Assembly (NCBI GenBank): GCA_003235555.1
Contig: QJVY01000017.1
Location: forward strand, 1 to 37,999
Direction of reading: 5' to 3'
DNA: 37,999 nt
Source: Ignavibacteria bacterium
GTDB lineage: Bacteria > Bacteroidota > Ignavibacteria > UBA10030 > SZUA-254
Shown: one piece after another, positions 7,734 to 15,708 of the stretch
Numbering within the stretch: the first letter of the stretch is position 1
How the letters are laid out: the number at the start of each line of letters is the position of its first letter
Position numbers and translations under genes: made by a program
The notes under the pieces: model-generated
Databases searched by the model: none
Told to the model about the DNA's origin: nothing
What the model saw: only the letters and a program-made list of their open reading frames with translations

Positions 7734-8690
7734 ATTACCGTCCTCATAGCAAGCCCGGTCTCCCCGGCGGCGATCGGTGAACTCAGGAAAAAATACGGGG
7801 TAAAAACTGCGATCGGCGTTCCCGCGGCTGAGCTGCACCGGGAATTGTCCACCGCCGAAGTGCTTGTTTTTCGCAGCGGCGTGTCGCTTACCGCGGAGGT
7901 ACTTTCGAAGGCGAAGCAACTCCGGTTGATCGTCCGGGCCGGGTCCGGGATGGACAACATCGACCTCGACTACGTACGGGAAAACGGCATCACCTTCGTC
8001 CGGATCCCCGAACCGGGGGCGAGGGCGGTTGCCGAACTCAGTTTTACGATGATGCTCGCCCTCGCCAGGAACCTCTTCCGGGCGGACGCCGAATGGCGGG
8101 CGGGACACTGGGTGAAGCACGACCTGCCGGCCTACCTCCTGGACCGGAAGGTCCTGGGGATCGTCGGGGCCGGCAACATCGGGACGGTCGTGGGCCGGCT
8201 CGGCGCGGCCTGGGGCATGACGGTGATCGGCTGCGTGGATGAAAGCGTGCGGACCCCCGAAATCGACGCGGGCCTCCTGGCCAACAACATCCGGCCGGCG
8301 GATTTTCGCGAAGTGGTGACGACATCGGATTTCGTGAGTATTCACGTTCCGCTGATGGCGTCCACCAGGGGGTTATTCGACGAAAAGGTCCTCCGTTCGA
8401 TGAAACCGGGATCGTTCCTGTTGAATCTCGCGCGGGGGGGCGTGGTGGACGAACGCGCGCTCCTGAAAATACTCAGGGAGGGCGGAGGCATCGCGGGCGC
8501 GGGCCTCGACGTCCATGAATCCGAGGGCGAGGGAAAAATCTCGCCGCTGGCAGCGCTTCCGAACGTCATCCTGACCCCGCACATGGGGGCGCAGACCGTC
8601 GACTCCCAGCGGGAGATCGGCGAAAGGATGGTCCGGATCGTGGACGACTACGCGGCAAACCGTTCCCCGGCGGGGAAGGACCAGGCATGA
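7734..8690 (+). CDS. D-2-hydroxyacid dehydrogenase, putative phosphonopyruvate reductase
   Basis: About 318 residues. The NAD-binding motif GAGNIG follows LGIVG, and the catalytic triad of the D-2-hydroxyacid dehydrogenase family is visible: Arg in NLARGGVV, Glu in [10 protein letters not shown], His in TPHMGAQT. Homology extends upstream of any ATG, GTG or TTG: the frame reads [20 protein letters not shown] directly after a TAG at 7728. The proposed start is ATT at 7734, with AGGG 8 bases upstream. A TTG at 7845 would delete the first strand-helix of the fold. Its stop overlaps the PEP mutase start by 4 bases. From this coupling I infer that it reduces phosphonopyruvate to phosphonolactate; the alternative is a 3-phosphoglycerate-dehydrogenase-like enzyme. 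Sequence alone cannot decide the substrate. Confidence 0.82.
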   Translation: MTVLIASPVSPAAIGELRKKYGVKTAIGVPAAELHRELSTAEVLVFRSGVSLTAEVLSKAKQLRLIVRAGSGMDNIDLDYVRENGITFVRIPEPGARAVAELSFTMMLALARNLFRADAEWRAGHWVKHDLPAYLLDRKVLGIVGAGNIGTVVGRLGAAWGMTVIGCVDESVRTPEIDAGLLANNIRPADFREVVTTSDFVSIHVPLMASTRGLFDEKVLRSMKPGSFLLNLARGGVVDERALLKILREGGGIAGAGLDVHESEGEGKISPLAALPNVILTPHMGAQTVDSQREIGERMVRIVDDYAANRSPAGKDQA

Positions 8691-9592
8691 AAGGTGCGAC
8701 GGAGATGAAAAAGAAAACGACTCAATTCAGGGAAATGCTCAACTCTCCCGGCCTCGAGTTCCTCATGGAAGCCCACGACGGGTTGAGCGCGAAGATCGTC
8801 GAGGAAGCAGGTTTCCGTGGGATCTGGGCGAGCGGCCTGGCGATCTCCGCGTCCCTGGGGGTGCGGGACAACAACGAGGCGAGCTGGACGCAGGTCCTCG
8901 ACGTCGTCGAATTCATGTCGGACGCGACCGGGATACCGATCATGCTCGACGCGGACACGGGTTACGGGAATTTCAACAACGTCCGGCGGCTTGTCCGGAA
9001 ACTCGAACAGCGCCGGGTGGCCGCCATGTGCATCGAGGACAAGCTCTTCCCGAAGACGAATTCCTTCATCAAGGGCGATCAGCAGCGGCTCGCCGACGTC
9101 GCGGAGTTCTCCGGCAAGATCCGCGCGGCGAAGGACACGCAGCAGGATCCGGACTTCTCGGTGGTGGCGAGGATCGAGGCGCTCATCGCCGGCTGGGGGA
9201 TGGAGGAGGCTCTCTCGCGCGCCGAGGCGTACCGCGCCGCCGGGGCGGACGCGCTCCTGGTGCACAGCAAGCTACCGACGCCGGACCAGGTCCTGGAATT
9301 CATGAAACACTGGGGGAAAAAGTGCCCCGTGGTGATCGTACCCACGATGTATTTCTCCACGCCGGCGGACGTCTTCGCGAAGGCCGGGGTGAGCCTCGTG
9401 ATCTGGGCGAACCACCTCCTGAGGTCTTCGATCACCGCGATGCGCGAGACCGCCAGGACCATCCACGCGGAGCGGTCGATCGCGTCGGTGGAGCCCCGCA
9501 TTGCGTCGGTGAAGGAGGTCTTCAACCTCCAGGACGCGGCCGAACTCGAACGGGCTGAAGAAACCTACCTTCCCAAAAAACCTTCACGCTGA
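8687..9592 (+). CDS. pepM: Phosphoenolpyruvate mutase
   Basis: PEP mutase rearranges phosphoenolpyruvate to phosphonopyruvate, making the C-P bond that starts nearly all known phosphonate pathways. The 301-residue product carries the diagnostic EDK-x5-NS motif ([10 protein letters not shown], residues 117-126), the metal-binding loop LDADTGYGN (87-95), and the family signature [20 protein letters not shown]. The isocitrate lyase active-site motif KKCGH is absent, which separates it from that branch. The start at 8687 overlaps the dehydrogenase stop (ATGA) and has GGGAAGGA 6 bases upstream. A second ATG at 8705 has GGAG directly against it and is less likely. No phosphonopyruvate decarboxylase or aminotransferase, the usual partners, lies nearby. 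The next gene starts 4 bases after its stop. Confidence 0.92.
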   Translation: MKGATEMKKKTTQFREMLNSPGLEFLMEAHDGLSAKIVEEAGFRGIWASGLAISASLGVRDNNEASWTQVLDVVEFMSDATGIPIMLDADTGYGNFNNVRRLVRKLEQRRVAAMCIEDKLFPKTNSFIKGDQQRLADVAEFSGKIRAAKDTQQDPDFSVVARIEALIAGWGMEEALSRAEAYRAAGADALLVHSKLPTPDQVLEFMKHWGKKCPVVIVPTMYFSTPADVFAKAGVSLVIWANHLLRSSITAMRETARTIHAERSIASVEPRIASVKEVFNLQDAAELERAEETYLPKKPSR

Positions 9593-9596
9593 ACTG

Positions 9597-10802
9597 GTGA
9601 AGAACGGGACCCATCGTCCCCCCGCCGTCATCCTGGGCCTCGACGAACTCGTCGGGATCCAGACGGCCAGGATCCTGGCGCGGGAGGGGGTTCCGCTGAT
9701 CGGTGTGGCGAAGCGGCCGTCGGAATACGGCTGCAAGACGAGGTACGTGAAACGCATCGTCGAGGCGAACACCTACGGGGACGAGATCGTCCCCGCCCTC
9801 GTCGAACTGGGAAAGACGCTCGGGGAGAAGGCGGTGCTCATCCCCTGTATCGATGAGTGTGTCCTCCAGGTTTCGCGGCACCGCGCCGCGCTCGATCCGT
9901 ATTATCTCTACGCGCTCCCCTCACCCGGGGTCGTCGAAACGCTGACGGACAAGGAGCGGTTCTTCCGGTTCGCCCTCGAGGAAAAACTCCCGATCCCGAA
10001 GACCTTCCTCATTTCGGGGAGGGAGGAGGCGCTCGAAGCCGCGGCCGGCCTTCGTTATCCCTGCATCCTCAAGCCGTCACTCAAATCGTCGAAGTGGTGG
10101 GAGGCGCTCATGAAGAAGGCGCTGATCATCGCCGACCGGGAGGAGTTCATCCGGACCTACGACCGGGTCGGTGGCCTCGCGAAGGTGCTGATTGCACAGG
10201 ACTGGATTCCCGGCGGGGAGGGGTCGCTCTTCTCTTCGAACTGTTATTACGACCGCGGCGGGAAACCCCTGGTCACCTTCATCGCTCGGAAGATCCGACA
10301 ATGGCCCCCCCTCACCGGTTTCACCAGCCTCGGGGAGGAGGTCCGCAACGATGCCGTCCTGGAGCAGAGCCTGATCATCTTCGGCAAGGTCAGTTACCAC
10401 GGCCTGGGGTACCTGGAGTTCAAGCGGGACGAACATACCGGTGAACACCTCGTCATCGAGGCGAATATCGGCAGGCCCACGGGCCGTTCGGCCCTGGCCG
10501 AGGGTTGCGGGGTGGCGCTCCTGGAGACGATGTACTGCGATGTCGTCGGCCTGCCGCTTCCGGAGAACCGCGAGCAGACCTACCGGGGGGGAAAGTGGAT
10601 CCAGATCGTCAACGATACCCGTTCCGCCTGGTTTTTCTGGCGGCGGGGGGAGCTGACGGTCAGTGAGTGGCTGAAGTCCCTGAGGGGCATCAGGGTCACC
10701 GCGATCTTCTCCTGGCGCGATCCGCTGCCGTTTTTCGTCGACCTCTTCAGCAAGCTGAACAACACCTTTCAGATCGCGATTGGCAGGCGCCGGCGCCTGT
10801 AG
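9597..10802 (+). CDS. ATP-grasp ligase of the phosphonate cassette
   Basis: The 401-residue product has the ATP-grasp order: an N-terminal Rossmann-like part (VILGLDELVGIQTARILARE), a central lobe with the ATP-binding lysine (PCILKP, Lys159), the QDWIPGGEGS loop, and the metal-binding acids in GYLEFKRD (about 271-278) and VIEANIGRPTG (about 287-296). Such enzymes couple a carboxylate to an amine or other nucleophile via an acyl phosphate. A GTG at 9597, only 4 bases after the PEP mutase stop, is the start; no Shine-Dalgarno is visible, suggesting translational coupling. In this setting it could join phosphonolactate or an amino acid into a peptide or amide; that is inference. About the last 110 residues match no motif I recognise and end in a basic tail (GRRRRL). 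Confidence 0.85.
   Translation: MKNGTHRPPAVILGLDELVGIQTARILAREGVPLIGVAKRPSEYGCKTRYVKRIVEANTYGDEIVPALVELGKTLGEKAVLIPCIDECVLQVSRHRAALDPYYLYALPSPGVVETLTDKERFFRFALEEKLPIPKTFLISGREEALEAAAGLRYPCILKPSLKSSKWWEALMKKALIIADREEFIRTYDRVGGLAKVLIAQDWIPGGEGSLFSSNCYYDRGGKPLVTFIARKIRQWPPLTGFTSLGEEVRNDAVLEQSLIIFGKVSYHGLGYLEFKRDEHTGEHLVIEANIGRPTGRSALAEGCGVALLETMYCDVVGLPLPENREQTYRGGKWIQIVNDTRSAWFFWRRGELTVSEWLKSLRGIRVTAIFSWRDPLPFFVDLFSKLNNTFQIAIGRRRRL
10784..10799. repeat. 16-bp perfect palindrome at the end of the ATP-grasp gene
   Basis: CAGGCGCCGGCGCCTG is fully self-complementary and lies within the last codons of the ATP-grasp gene, just before a convergent gene end. It could fold in either transcript and slow RNA polymerase, but it has no loop and no T-tract. 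Confidence 0.35.
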
Positions 10803-10809
10803 AAATACC

Positions 10810-11001
10810 CTACTCCGCCTTCCTGAACACCGTCGCTTTCAGGATGTCCTCCATCAGGCACCAGCCGGTGAAAGCGGACTGGATGAGGTTCACGCCGACG
10901 AAGGCCGTGAGCAGGTACCAGCCCGGATGGACGAAATACGCGAGGAGAAGGCTCGTGACGATGATACATCCCGCGATGGCGCGGATGGTCCGTTCGATCA
11001 T
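10810..11001 (-). CDS. DUF2892 small inner-membrane protein
   Basis: The 63-residue product has two hydrophobic segments (about residues 7-23 and 27-45), with the family pattern RTIRAIAGCIIV, HPGWYLLTAFVGVNLIQSAF and the TGWC motif. DUF2892 proteins are small two-helix membrane proteins often fused or linked to rhodanese domains. It starts at an ATG 11 bases after the PII-like gene and is the last gene of the efflux operon. Function unknown. It ends 8 bases from the convergent ATP-grasp gene. Confidence 0.8.
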   Translation of the reverse strand: MIERTIRAIAGCIIVTSLLLAYFVHPGWYLLTAFVGVNLIQSAFTGWCLMEDILKATVFRKAE

Positions 11002-11012
11002 GGATATTCCTT

Positions 11013-11324
11013 TCAGATAAATTGTTCGACATTCACCAGGAAAGCGTGGATCGGATTGAGGAGTCCCCTGTCGCGGGAGTACGCGGCTACGGCCTCCATC
11101 GCCGTGCGGGCCCTGCCCGCCTCCACGACCGAGAAAAAGAGGTGTGAGTAGACCGCCGGGTCGGTGTGCGCGAACCAGTTGCCGCGGTCCCCGGCGTCCT
11201 CCTCCCCCGGGAATGTATACCCCCTGATGTCGGTTTCACTGAAGACGATGACCCCGTGCTCCCGGAGCAACCGCCTGATCTCCGGGGAATGTTCATCAAT
11301 GCTCATCACGACGAGTAATTTCAT
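11013..11324 (-). CDS. PII-like small protein coupled to the RND pump
   Basis: The 103-residue product starts MKLLVVMSIDEHSPEIRRLL, and its alternating strands and helices suggest a ferredoxin-like, PII/GlnB-type fold (DUF3240-like proteins occur beside metal RND pumps). A mid-protein segment, FPGEEDAGDRGNWF, occupies the position of a T-loop. The C-terminus is NPIHAFLVNVEQFI. Its ATG overlaps the pump stop by 4 bases (ATGA), so its translation is coupled to the pump. A sensory or regulatory role on the pump is inference; the fold assignment is by eye. Confidence 0.65.
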   Translation of the reverse strand: MKLLVVMSIDEHSPEIRRLLREHGVIVFSETDIRGYTFPGEEDAGDRGNWFAHTDPAVYSHLFFSVVEAGRARTAMEAVAAYSRDRGLLNPIHAFLVNVEQFI

Positions 11325-14300
11325 GAGACGGTCTCCGTTGCTCTGATTGTTTCCCGGTCCGCGGGGGTCGGGGAGGACTTCGGCGGCTTCCGCGATTCGG
11401 TCATGTAGTAGATCAGGGGCACGATGATCAGCGTGAGCGCCGTCGAGGCGATCGAACCGCCGATGAGGGCGATGGCCAGCCCCTGGAAGATCGGGTCGAA
11501 GAGGATCACGAACGCGCCGATCACGACGGCCCCCGAGGTGAGCAGGATCGGCGTCGTCCTGACGGCCCCGGACTCGATGATGGCGTCGCGCAGCGCGATG
11601 CCCTGTTCCAGGCGGAGGTCGATGAAGTCGATGAGCAGCACCGAGTTTCTCACCATGATGCCCGCCAGCGCGATCATCCCGATCATGGATGTGGCCGTGA
11701 AGAACGCCCCCATGATCCAGTGCCCGGCAAGAATGCCGATCAGGGAGAGAGGGATGGCCACCATCATCACGATCGGGACCTTGAACGACTGGAACCATCC
11801 CACGATGAGCAGATAGATGATCAGCAGGACCACCATGAACGCCGCCCCGAGGTCCCTGAAGACCTCGTACGTGATGTGCCACTCGCCGTCCCACTTCATG
11901 GAATACGATTTTTCGATGAACGGCTGGTTCGTATAGAGCTGGTTCACCGTGAACTCCTCACCGGCCCCGAGCGCGGCGATCCGCTCGTCCATGTCCAGGA
12001 TCGCGTAGACGGGTGACTCGAGCGTGCCGGCAACGTCGGCGGTGACGTACACGACCTCCTGCTGGTTCTTCCTGTAGATCGACCTGGCTTCCTCGGTTTT
12101 CCGCACGCGGACGAGGTCACCCGCCGGAATCATTGAACCCGACGGGGTCATGACATGGACTTTCAGCAGGTTGTCGATTCCCGAACGTTCCCCCTCGTCG
12201 AGCCGCAGAACGATGTTGACCGGTTCGAGCGCACGGGGACGGTAGAGCGATCCTGCGGTATGACCGCTGAGGGCGAGCCCTATCACGGCGTTGATCTGTT
12301 GTGTTGAAACGCCCGCGAGCATCGCCTTTTCCTTGATCACCTCGACGGCGTACTTCGGCTGCGCGTCCTCGACGAGCCAGTCGACATCCACCACCCCATC
12401 GGTCTCCTCGAAGATTTGCCGTATGCGACGTGCGAGTTCAGTCCGTCGTTCGCCGTCGGGGCCGTACACCTCGGCGACGAGAGTGGAGAGGACGGGGGGC
12501 CCGGGGGGCACCTCGGCGATTTTCACCCGTGCGCCGAACCGCCGCGCGATCTGCTCCACCCCCGGCCGGATGCGCTTTGCGATGTCGTGGCTCTGCGGGT
12601 CGCGCTCCCCCTTCGGGAGGAGGTTCACCTGGATGTCCGCCACGTTCGATCCGCGTCGCAGGTCGTAATGGCGGACCAGGCCGTTGAAGTTCATCGGCCC
12701 TGCGGTGCCCGCGTACAGCTGGAAATCGACCACCTCCGGCTGTTTCCTCAGGAAGAGGGCGATCTCCCTCGTGACGGCCGCGGTCCTCTCGAGCGTGGTG
12801 CCCTCCGGTGTGTCCACGATGACCTGGAATTCGTTCTTGTTGTCGAACGGAAGCATTTTTACGGGGACCAGCCGGAACGCGAGCAGGAGGGTCGAGAGCA
12901 GGAGGAGCGCGCTGACGCCCCCGAGGAAAATCCAGCGCTTCTTCGGGGACTCGATCAGCGGCACGATGGCGCGTGCATACCACCGGTAGATGGCCGTTTC
13001 CTCGAGGCGGTAGTGCCCGTTGCCCTGTCCGTGGGGGTCGTTTTTCAGCAGCCGAAATGCGAGCCAGGGGCTGATGATCAGCGCCACCAACAGGGAAAAC
13101 ATCATCGCCATGGCCGCCCCGATGGGCATGGGACTCATGTACGGCCCCATCAACCCCGAGACGAACGCCATCGGGAGGACGGCCGCGATCACCGTGAAGG
13201 TGGCGAGGATCGTCGGGTTGCCGACCTCGTCGATCGACGTGATGGCCGCCTGCAAAAACGGAAGGCGCTTCATTTTAAAATGACGGTGCATGTTCTCCAC
13301 GATGATGATCGAATCGTCGACCACGATGCCGGTCACGAAGACGAGGGCGAAGAGCGTAATGCGGTTGAGTGTGTACCCGAAGAGATAGTAGACGAACAGC
13401 GTCAGGGCGAAGGTGACGGGTACCGACGCGAAAATCACGACCCCGCTGCGCCACCCCATCGTGAGCGCGACCAGCAGGGTGACCGCCAGGATCGCCACCG
13501 ACAGGTGTTTCAGGAGTTCCGACACCTTCTCGGACGCCGTCTCGCCGTAGTTCCGTGTGACGGTGACGTTGATGTCCGAGGGGATCAGCGTACCTTTCAA
13601 TGCTTCGGTTTTCAGGAGCACCTCTTCGGCGATACGCCTCGCGTCGGCGCCCTTGCGTTTCGACACCGACAGCGTGACGGCGGGATAGTCCAGCTGTCCC
13701 GGCCCGGGTCCGGCCGTCGCCGCGGCCGTCCGGTCGCCGGCGCCGTAACGGACGTAGTCCGTGACCTCGCCGTAGCCGTCGGTGATCTCCGCGACATTGC
13801 GGAGCCGGACGGGCAACCCGTCCCGGGCCCCCACGACCAGGTCGCCGATCTCCTTTGCGCTCCTGAAAAAATCTCCCGTTTCGACGAGGAACTCCGCATC
13901 CCCGCTCGAGAATTTTCCCGCGGCCGACTGTCTGTTCGCCGCGCCGAGCTGCTGTACGATCATGAGCGGGTCCAGCCGGTATGCGGCCATCCTCTCCATG
14001 TCGAGGGTGACGCCGACCTCCCTGCGCCGGCCACCCGTCAGGCGAACTTCACCGACGTCCGCGATCTGCTTGACCTCTCCGGCGAGTTCATCGGCGACGC
14101 CCCGCAGGATCCGGCCGTCCGGACCGGCGCTCCAGAGCGTCAGCGCAAGGATGGGGACGTCGTCGATCGATTTCGTCTTGATGAACGGGGGCATCATGCC
14201 GGGGGGCATGACGTCCATGTGTTTCTGGATTTCGTTGTAGAGTTTGAAGAGGCTCCTCTCCAAGTCCTCTCCCACGTAATACCTCACGATGAGCATCGCC

Positions 14301-14581
14301 CGTCCCGGCATGGACGTCGAGTAGACGTATTCCACGCCCGCGATGGAGGAGACGATTTTTTCGAGGGGTTTCGTGATCCTGTTTTCGATTTCGCGGGGGC
14401 CCGCGCCGGGGAAGGCCACGAAGATGTCCGCCATGGGGACGGTGATCTGCGGTTCCTCCTCGCTCGGAGTGAGGTAGATGCTGTAGAGCCCGATCGCCAT
14501 GAAACCGGCGATGAACAGCGGCGTCAGCTTGGAGTTGATGAACGCCCGCGCGATCCGTCCGGAGAGGCCGTCCTTCGTCAT
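11321..14581 (-). CDS. RND efflux transporter permease (AcrB family)
   Basis: The 1086-residue length is right for an RND pump. TM1 (LTPLFIAGFMAIGLYSIYL) is followed by the family motifs MADIFVAFPGAGPREIENRI and AGVEYVYSTS. The TM4 proton-relay pair is present in VTGIVVDDSIIIVENM, about residue 420. The second half repeats the fold, with VGWFQSFKVPIVMMVAIPLS and IALAGIMVRNSVLLIDF. It exports substrate across the outer membrane using the proton gradient, together with the adaptor and TolC-type channel encoded just upstream. I cannot name the substrate; the PII-like partner hints at metal but proves nothing. Start and stop each overlap the neighbouring genes by 4 bases. Confidence 0.93.
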   Translation of the reverse strand: MTKDGLSGRIARAFINSKLTPLFIAGFMAIGLYSIYLTPSEEEPQITVPMADIFVAFPGAGPREIENRITKPLEKIVSSIAGVEYVYSTSMPGRAMLIVRYYVGEDLERSLFKLYNEIQKHMDVMPPGMMPPFIKTKSIDDVPILALTLWSAGPDGRILRGVADELAGEVKQIADVGEVRLTGGRRREVGVTLDMERMAAYRLDPLMIVQQLGAANRQSAAGKFSSGDAEFLVETGDFFRSAKEIGDLVVGARDGLPVRLRNVAEITDGYGEVTDYVRYGAGDRTAAATAGPGPGQLDYPAVTLSVSKRKGADARRIAEEVLLKTEALKGTLIPSDINVTVTRNYGETASEKVSELLKHLSVAILAVTLLVALTMGWRSGVVIFASVPVTFALTLFVYYLFGYTLNRITLFALVFVTGIVVDDSIIIVENMHRHFKMKRLPFLQAAITSIDEVGNPTILATFTVIAAVLPMAFVSGLMGPYMSPMPIGAAMAMMFSLLVALIISPWLAFRLLKNDPHGQGNGHYRLEETAIYRWYARAIVPLIESPKKRWIFLGGVSALLLLSTLLLAFRLVPVKMLPFDNKNEFQVIVDTPEGTTLERTAAVTREIALFLRKQPEVVDFQLYAGTAGPMNFNGLVRHYDLRRGSNVADIQVNLLPKGERDPQSHDIAKRIRPGVEQIARRFGARVKIAEVPPGPPVLSTLVAEVYGPDGERRTELARRIRQIFEETDGVVDVDWLVEDAQPKYAVEVIKEKAMLAGVSTQQINAVIGLALSGHTAGSLYRPRALEPVNIVLRLDEGERSGIDNLLKVHVMTPSGSMIPAGDLVRVRKTEEARSIYRKNQQEVVYVTADVAGTLESPVYAILDMDERIAALGAGEEFTVNQLYTNQPFIEKSYSMKWDGEWHITYEVFRDLGAAFMVVLLIIYLLIVGWFQSFKVPIVMMVAIPLSLIGILAGHWIMGAFFTATSMIGMIALAGIMVRNSVLLIDFIDLRLEQGIALRDAIIESGAVRTTPILLTSGAVVIGAFVILFDPIFQGLAIALIGGSIASTALTLIIVPLIYYMTESRKPPKSSPTPADRETIRATETVS

Positions 14582-15708
14582 CTGGACACCCCGACCCTGA
14601 CTCCGTCGGCAATCCGCCGGTCGGAGGTCGTGATAACTTCATCCCCGTCTCCGAGGCCGCTGAGGATTTCGACCCGACCGTCTTCGAAACGCCGCCCCGT
14701 CCGGACCCAGCGGAGGAGGGCCTCGCCGTCCCCGGTGCGGATGAAGACGCCGTCGAGATCTCCCCGCCGGACGAGGAGGTCCTCGGGGATTGCAACGACG
14801 TTCACGTCCCGGGATCCGCCCCCGGCAGCTATGAGGCTGACCGACGCGTACATCCCCGGATGGAGCCGCACGCGGGGTGGCGGCTGGATGGCGGCCTGGA
14901 CCCGGTACTGCCTGCTGCCGGGATCGCCCGAGGGATTCACCCTGTCGACGGTTCCCGGGATGATCGTTCCCGGATCCGCCGCGTCGACAACCACTTCCAC
15001 GGCTCCGCCTGTACTGACCGCGGCGATTTCACTCTCCGGGACGCTGAAATTCACCCTCAGTTCACGCGTGTCCTCGACCGCGAGGAGCGGAACCCCGGGG
15101 CTGGCGAGGTCACCCTCCTCGACGTACTTCCCGACGACGGTGCCGTCGATGGGTGAGGCGATATCGGCATATTTCAGCATGTCGTCGATTTCCTTCGCCA
15201 TTTCCTCCACCGATTTCGATTTCGCCCGCGCGACGTCGTAGGCCATCTGCATGTCGTCCATCTCCTTCTGCGTCGCACTCTTCCTGGCGTAGAGCTCGCG
15301 GATTCTGTCGTAATTGGAGGTGATGTTCGCGAGCGCGGCTGCCGCCTCGGCCCGACCCGCCTCCACCTGGGCCTTTTTCGCCTTCAGGTCCCCGCTCCGG
15401 ATGGAGATCAGTACCTGTCCCGCCGATACCCGCGCTCCTACGTCGAAGGGGATGGAGGAAATCTCTCCCATGAGTTTGGTGCTGATGGTGACGCGGGTCC
15501 TGCCTTCCACCGTCCCGGCGTACCTGAACTCGCGGGCGCGGGGGGCGGCGGCGACCCGCATCGTGGTGACGGCCAGAGGCGGCGTACCCCCCTGGTCGTC
15601 CCCGTTTCCGCACGCAGTGAACAGAAGGGAGAGCGCGGGAAGGAAAGCGATGATGGCAATGCCGGGACCGCTGAACCGTCGGGACCGGATGGTATTCAGG
15701 AAGCTCAT
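14578..15708 (-). CDS. RND periplasmic adaptor (membrane fusion) lipoprotein
   Basis: The 376-residue product has a lipobox (LFTAC, Cys33), a barrel-sandwich half (GTVEGRTRVTISTKLMGEI, DVGARVSAGQVLISI), and an alpha-helical hairpin around residues 105-170 (AEAAAALANITSNYDRIREL). The second lipoyl half is ADIASPIDGTVVGKYVEEGD, and a beta-barrel with a membrane-proximal domain follows to the end. It links the RND pump to the TolC-type channel. Both gene ends use ATGA overlaps. Confidence 0.9.
   Translation of the reverse strand: MSFLNTIRSRRFSGPGIAIIAFLPALSLLFTACGNGDDQGGTPPLAVTTMRVAAAPRAREFRYAGTVEGRTRVTISTKLMGEISSIPFDVGARVSAGQVLISIRSGDLKAKKAQVEAGRAEAAAALANITSNYDRIRELYARKSATQKEMDDMQMAYDVARAKSKSVEEMAKEIDDMLKYADIASPIDGTVVGKYVEEGDLASPGVPLLAVEDTRELRVNFSVPESEIAAVSTGGAVEVVVDAADPGTIIPGTVDRVNPSGDPGSRQYRVQAAIQPPPRVRLHPGMYASVSLIAAGGGSRDVNVVAIPEDLLVRRGDLDGVFIRTGDGEALLRWVRTGRRFEDGRVEILSGLGDGDEVITTSDRRIADGVRVGVSR

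Noticed and set aside
8687-9592. Isocitrate lyase or methylisocitrate lyase assignment
   Set aside because: The KKCGH active-site motif of those enzymes is missing, while the PEP mutase EDK-x5-NS motif is complete.
12416-15241. Long open frame on the plus strand opposite the RND pump (941 codons)
   Set aside because: It is antisense to well-supported pump and adaptor genes. Its product is dominated by Arg, His, Asp and Gly without fold-like pattern, as expected for an antisense frame in high-GC DNA.
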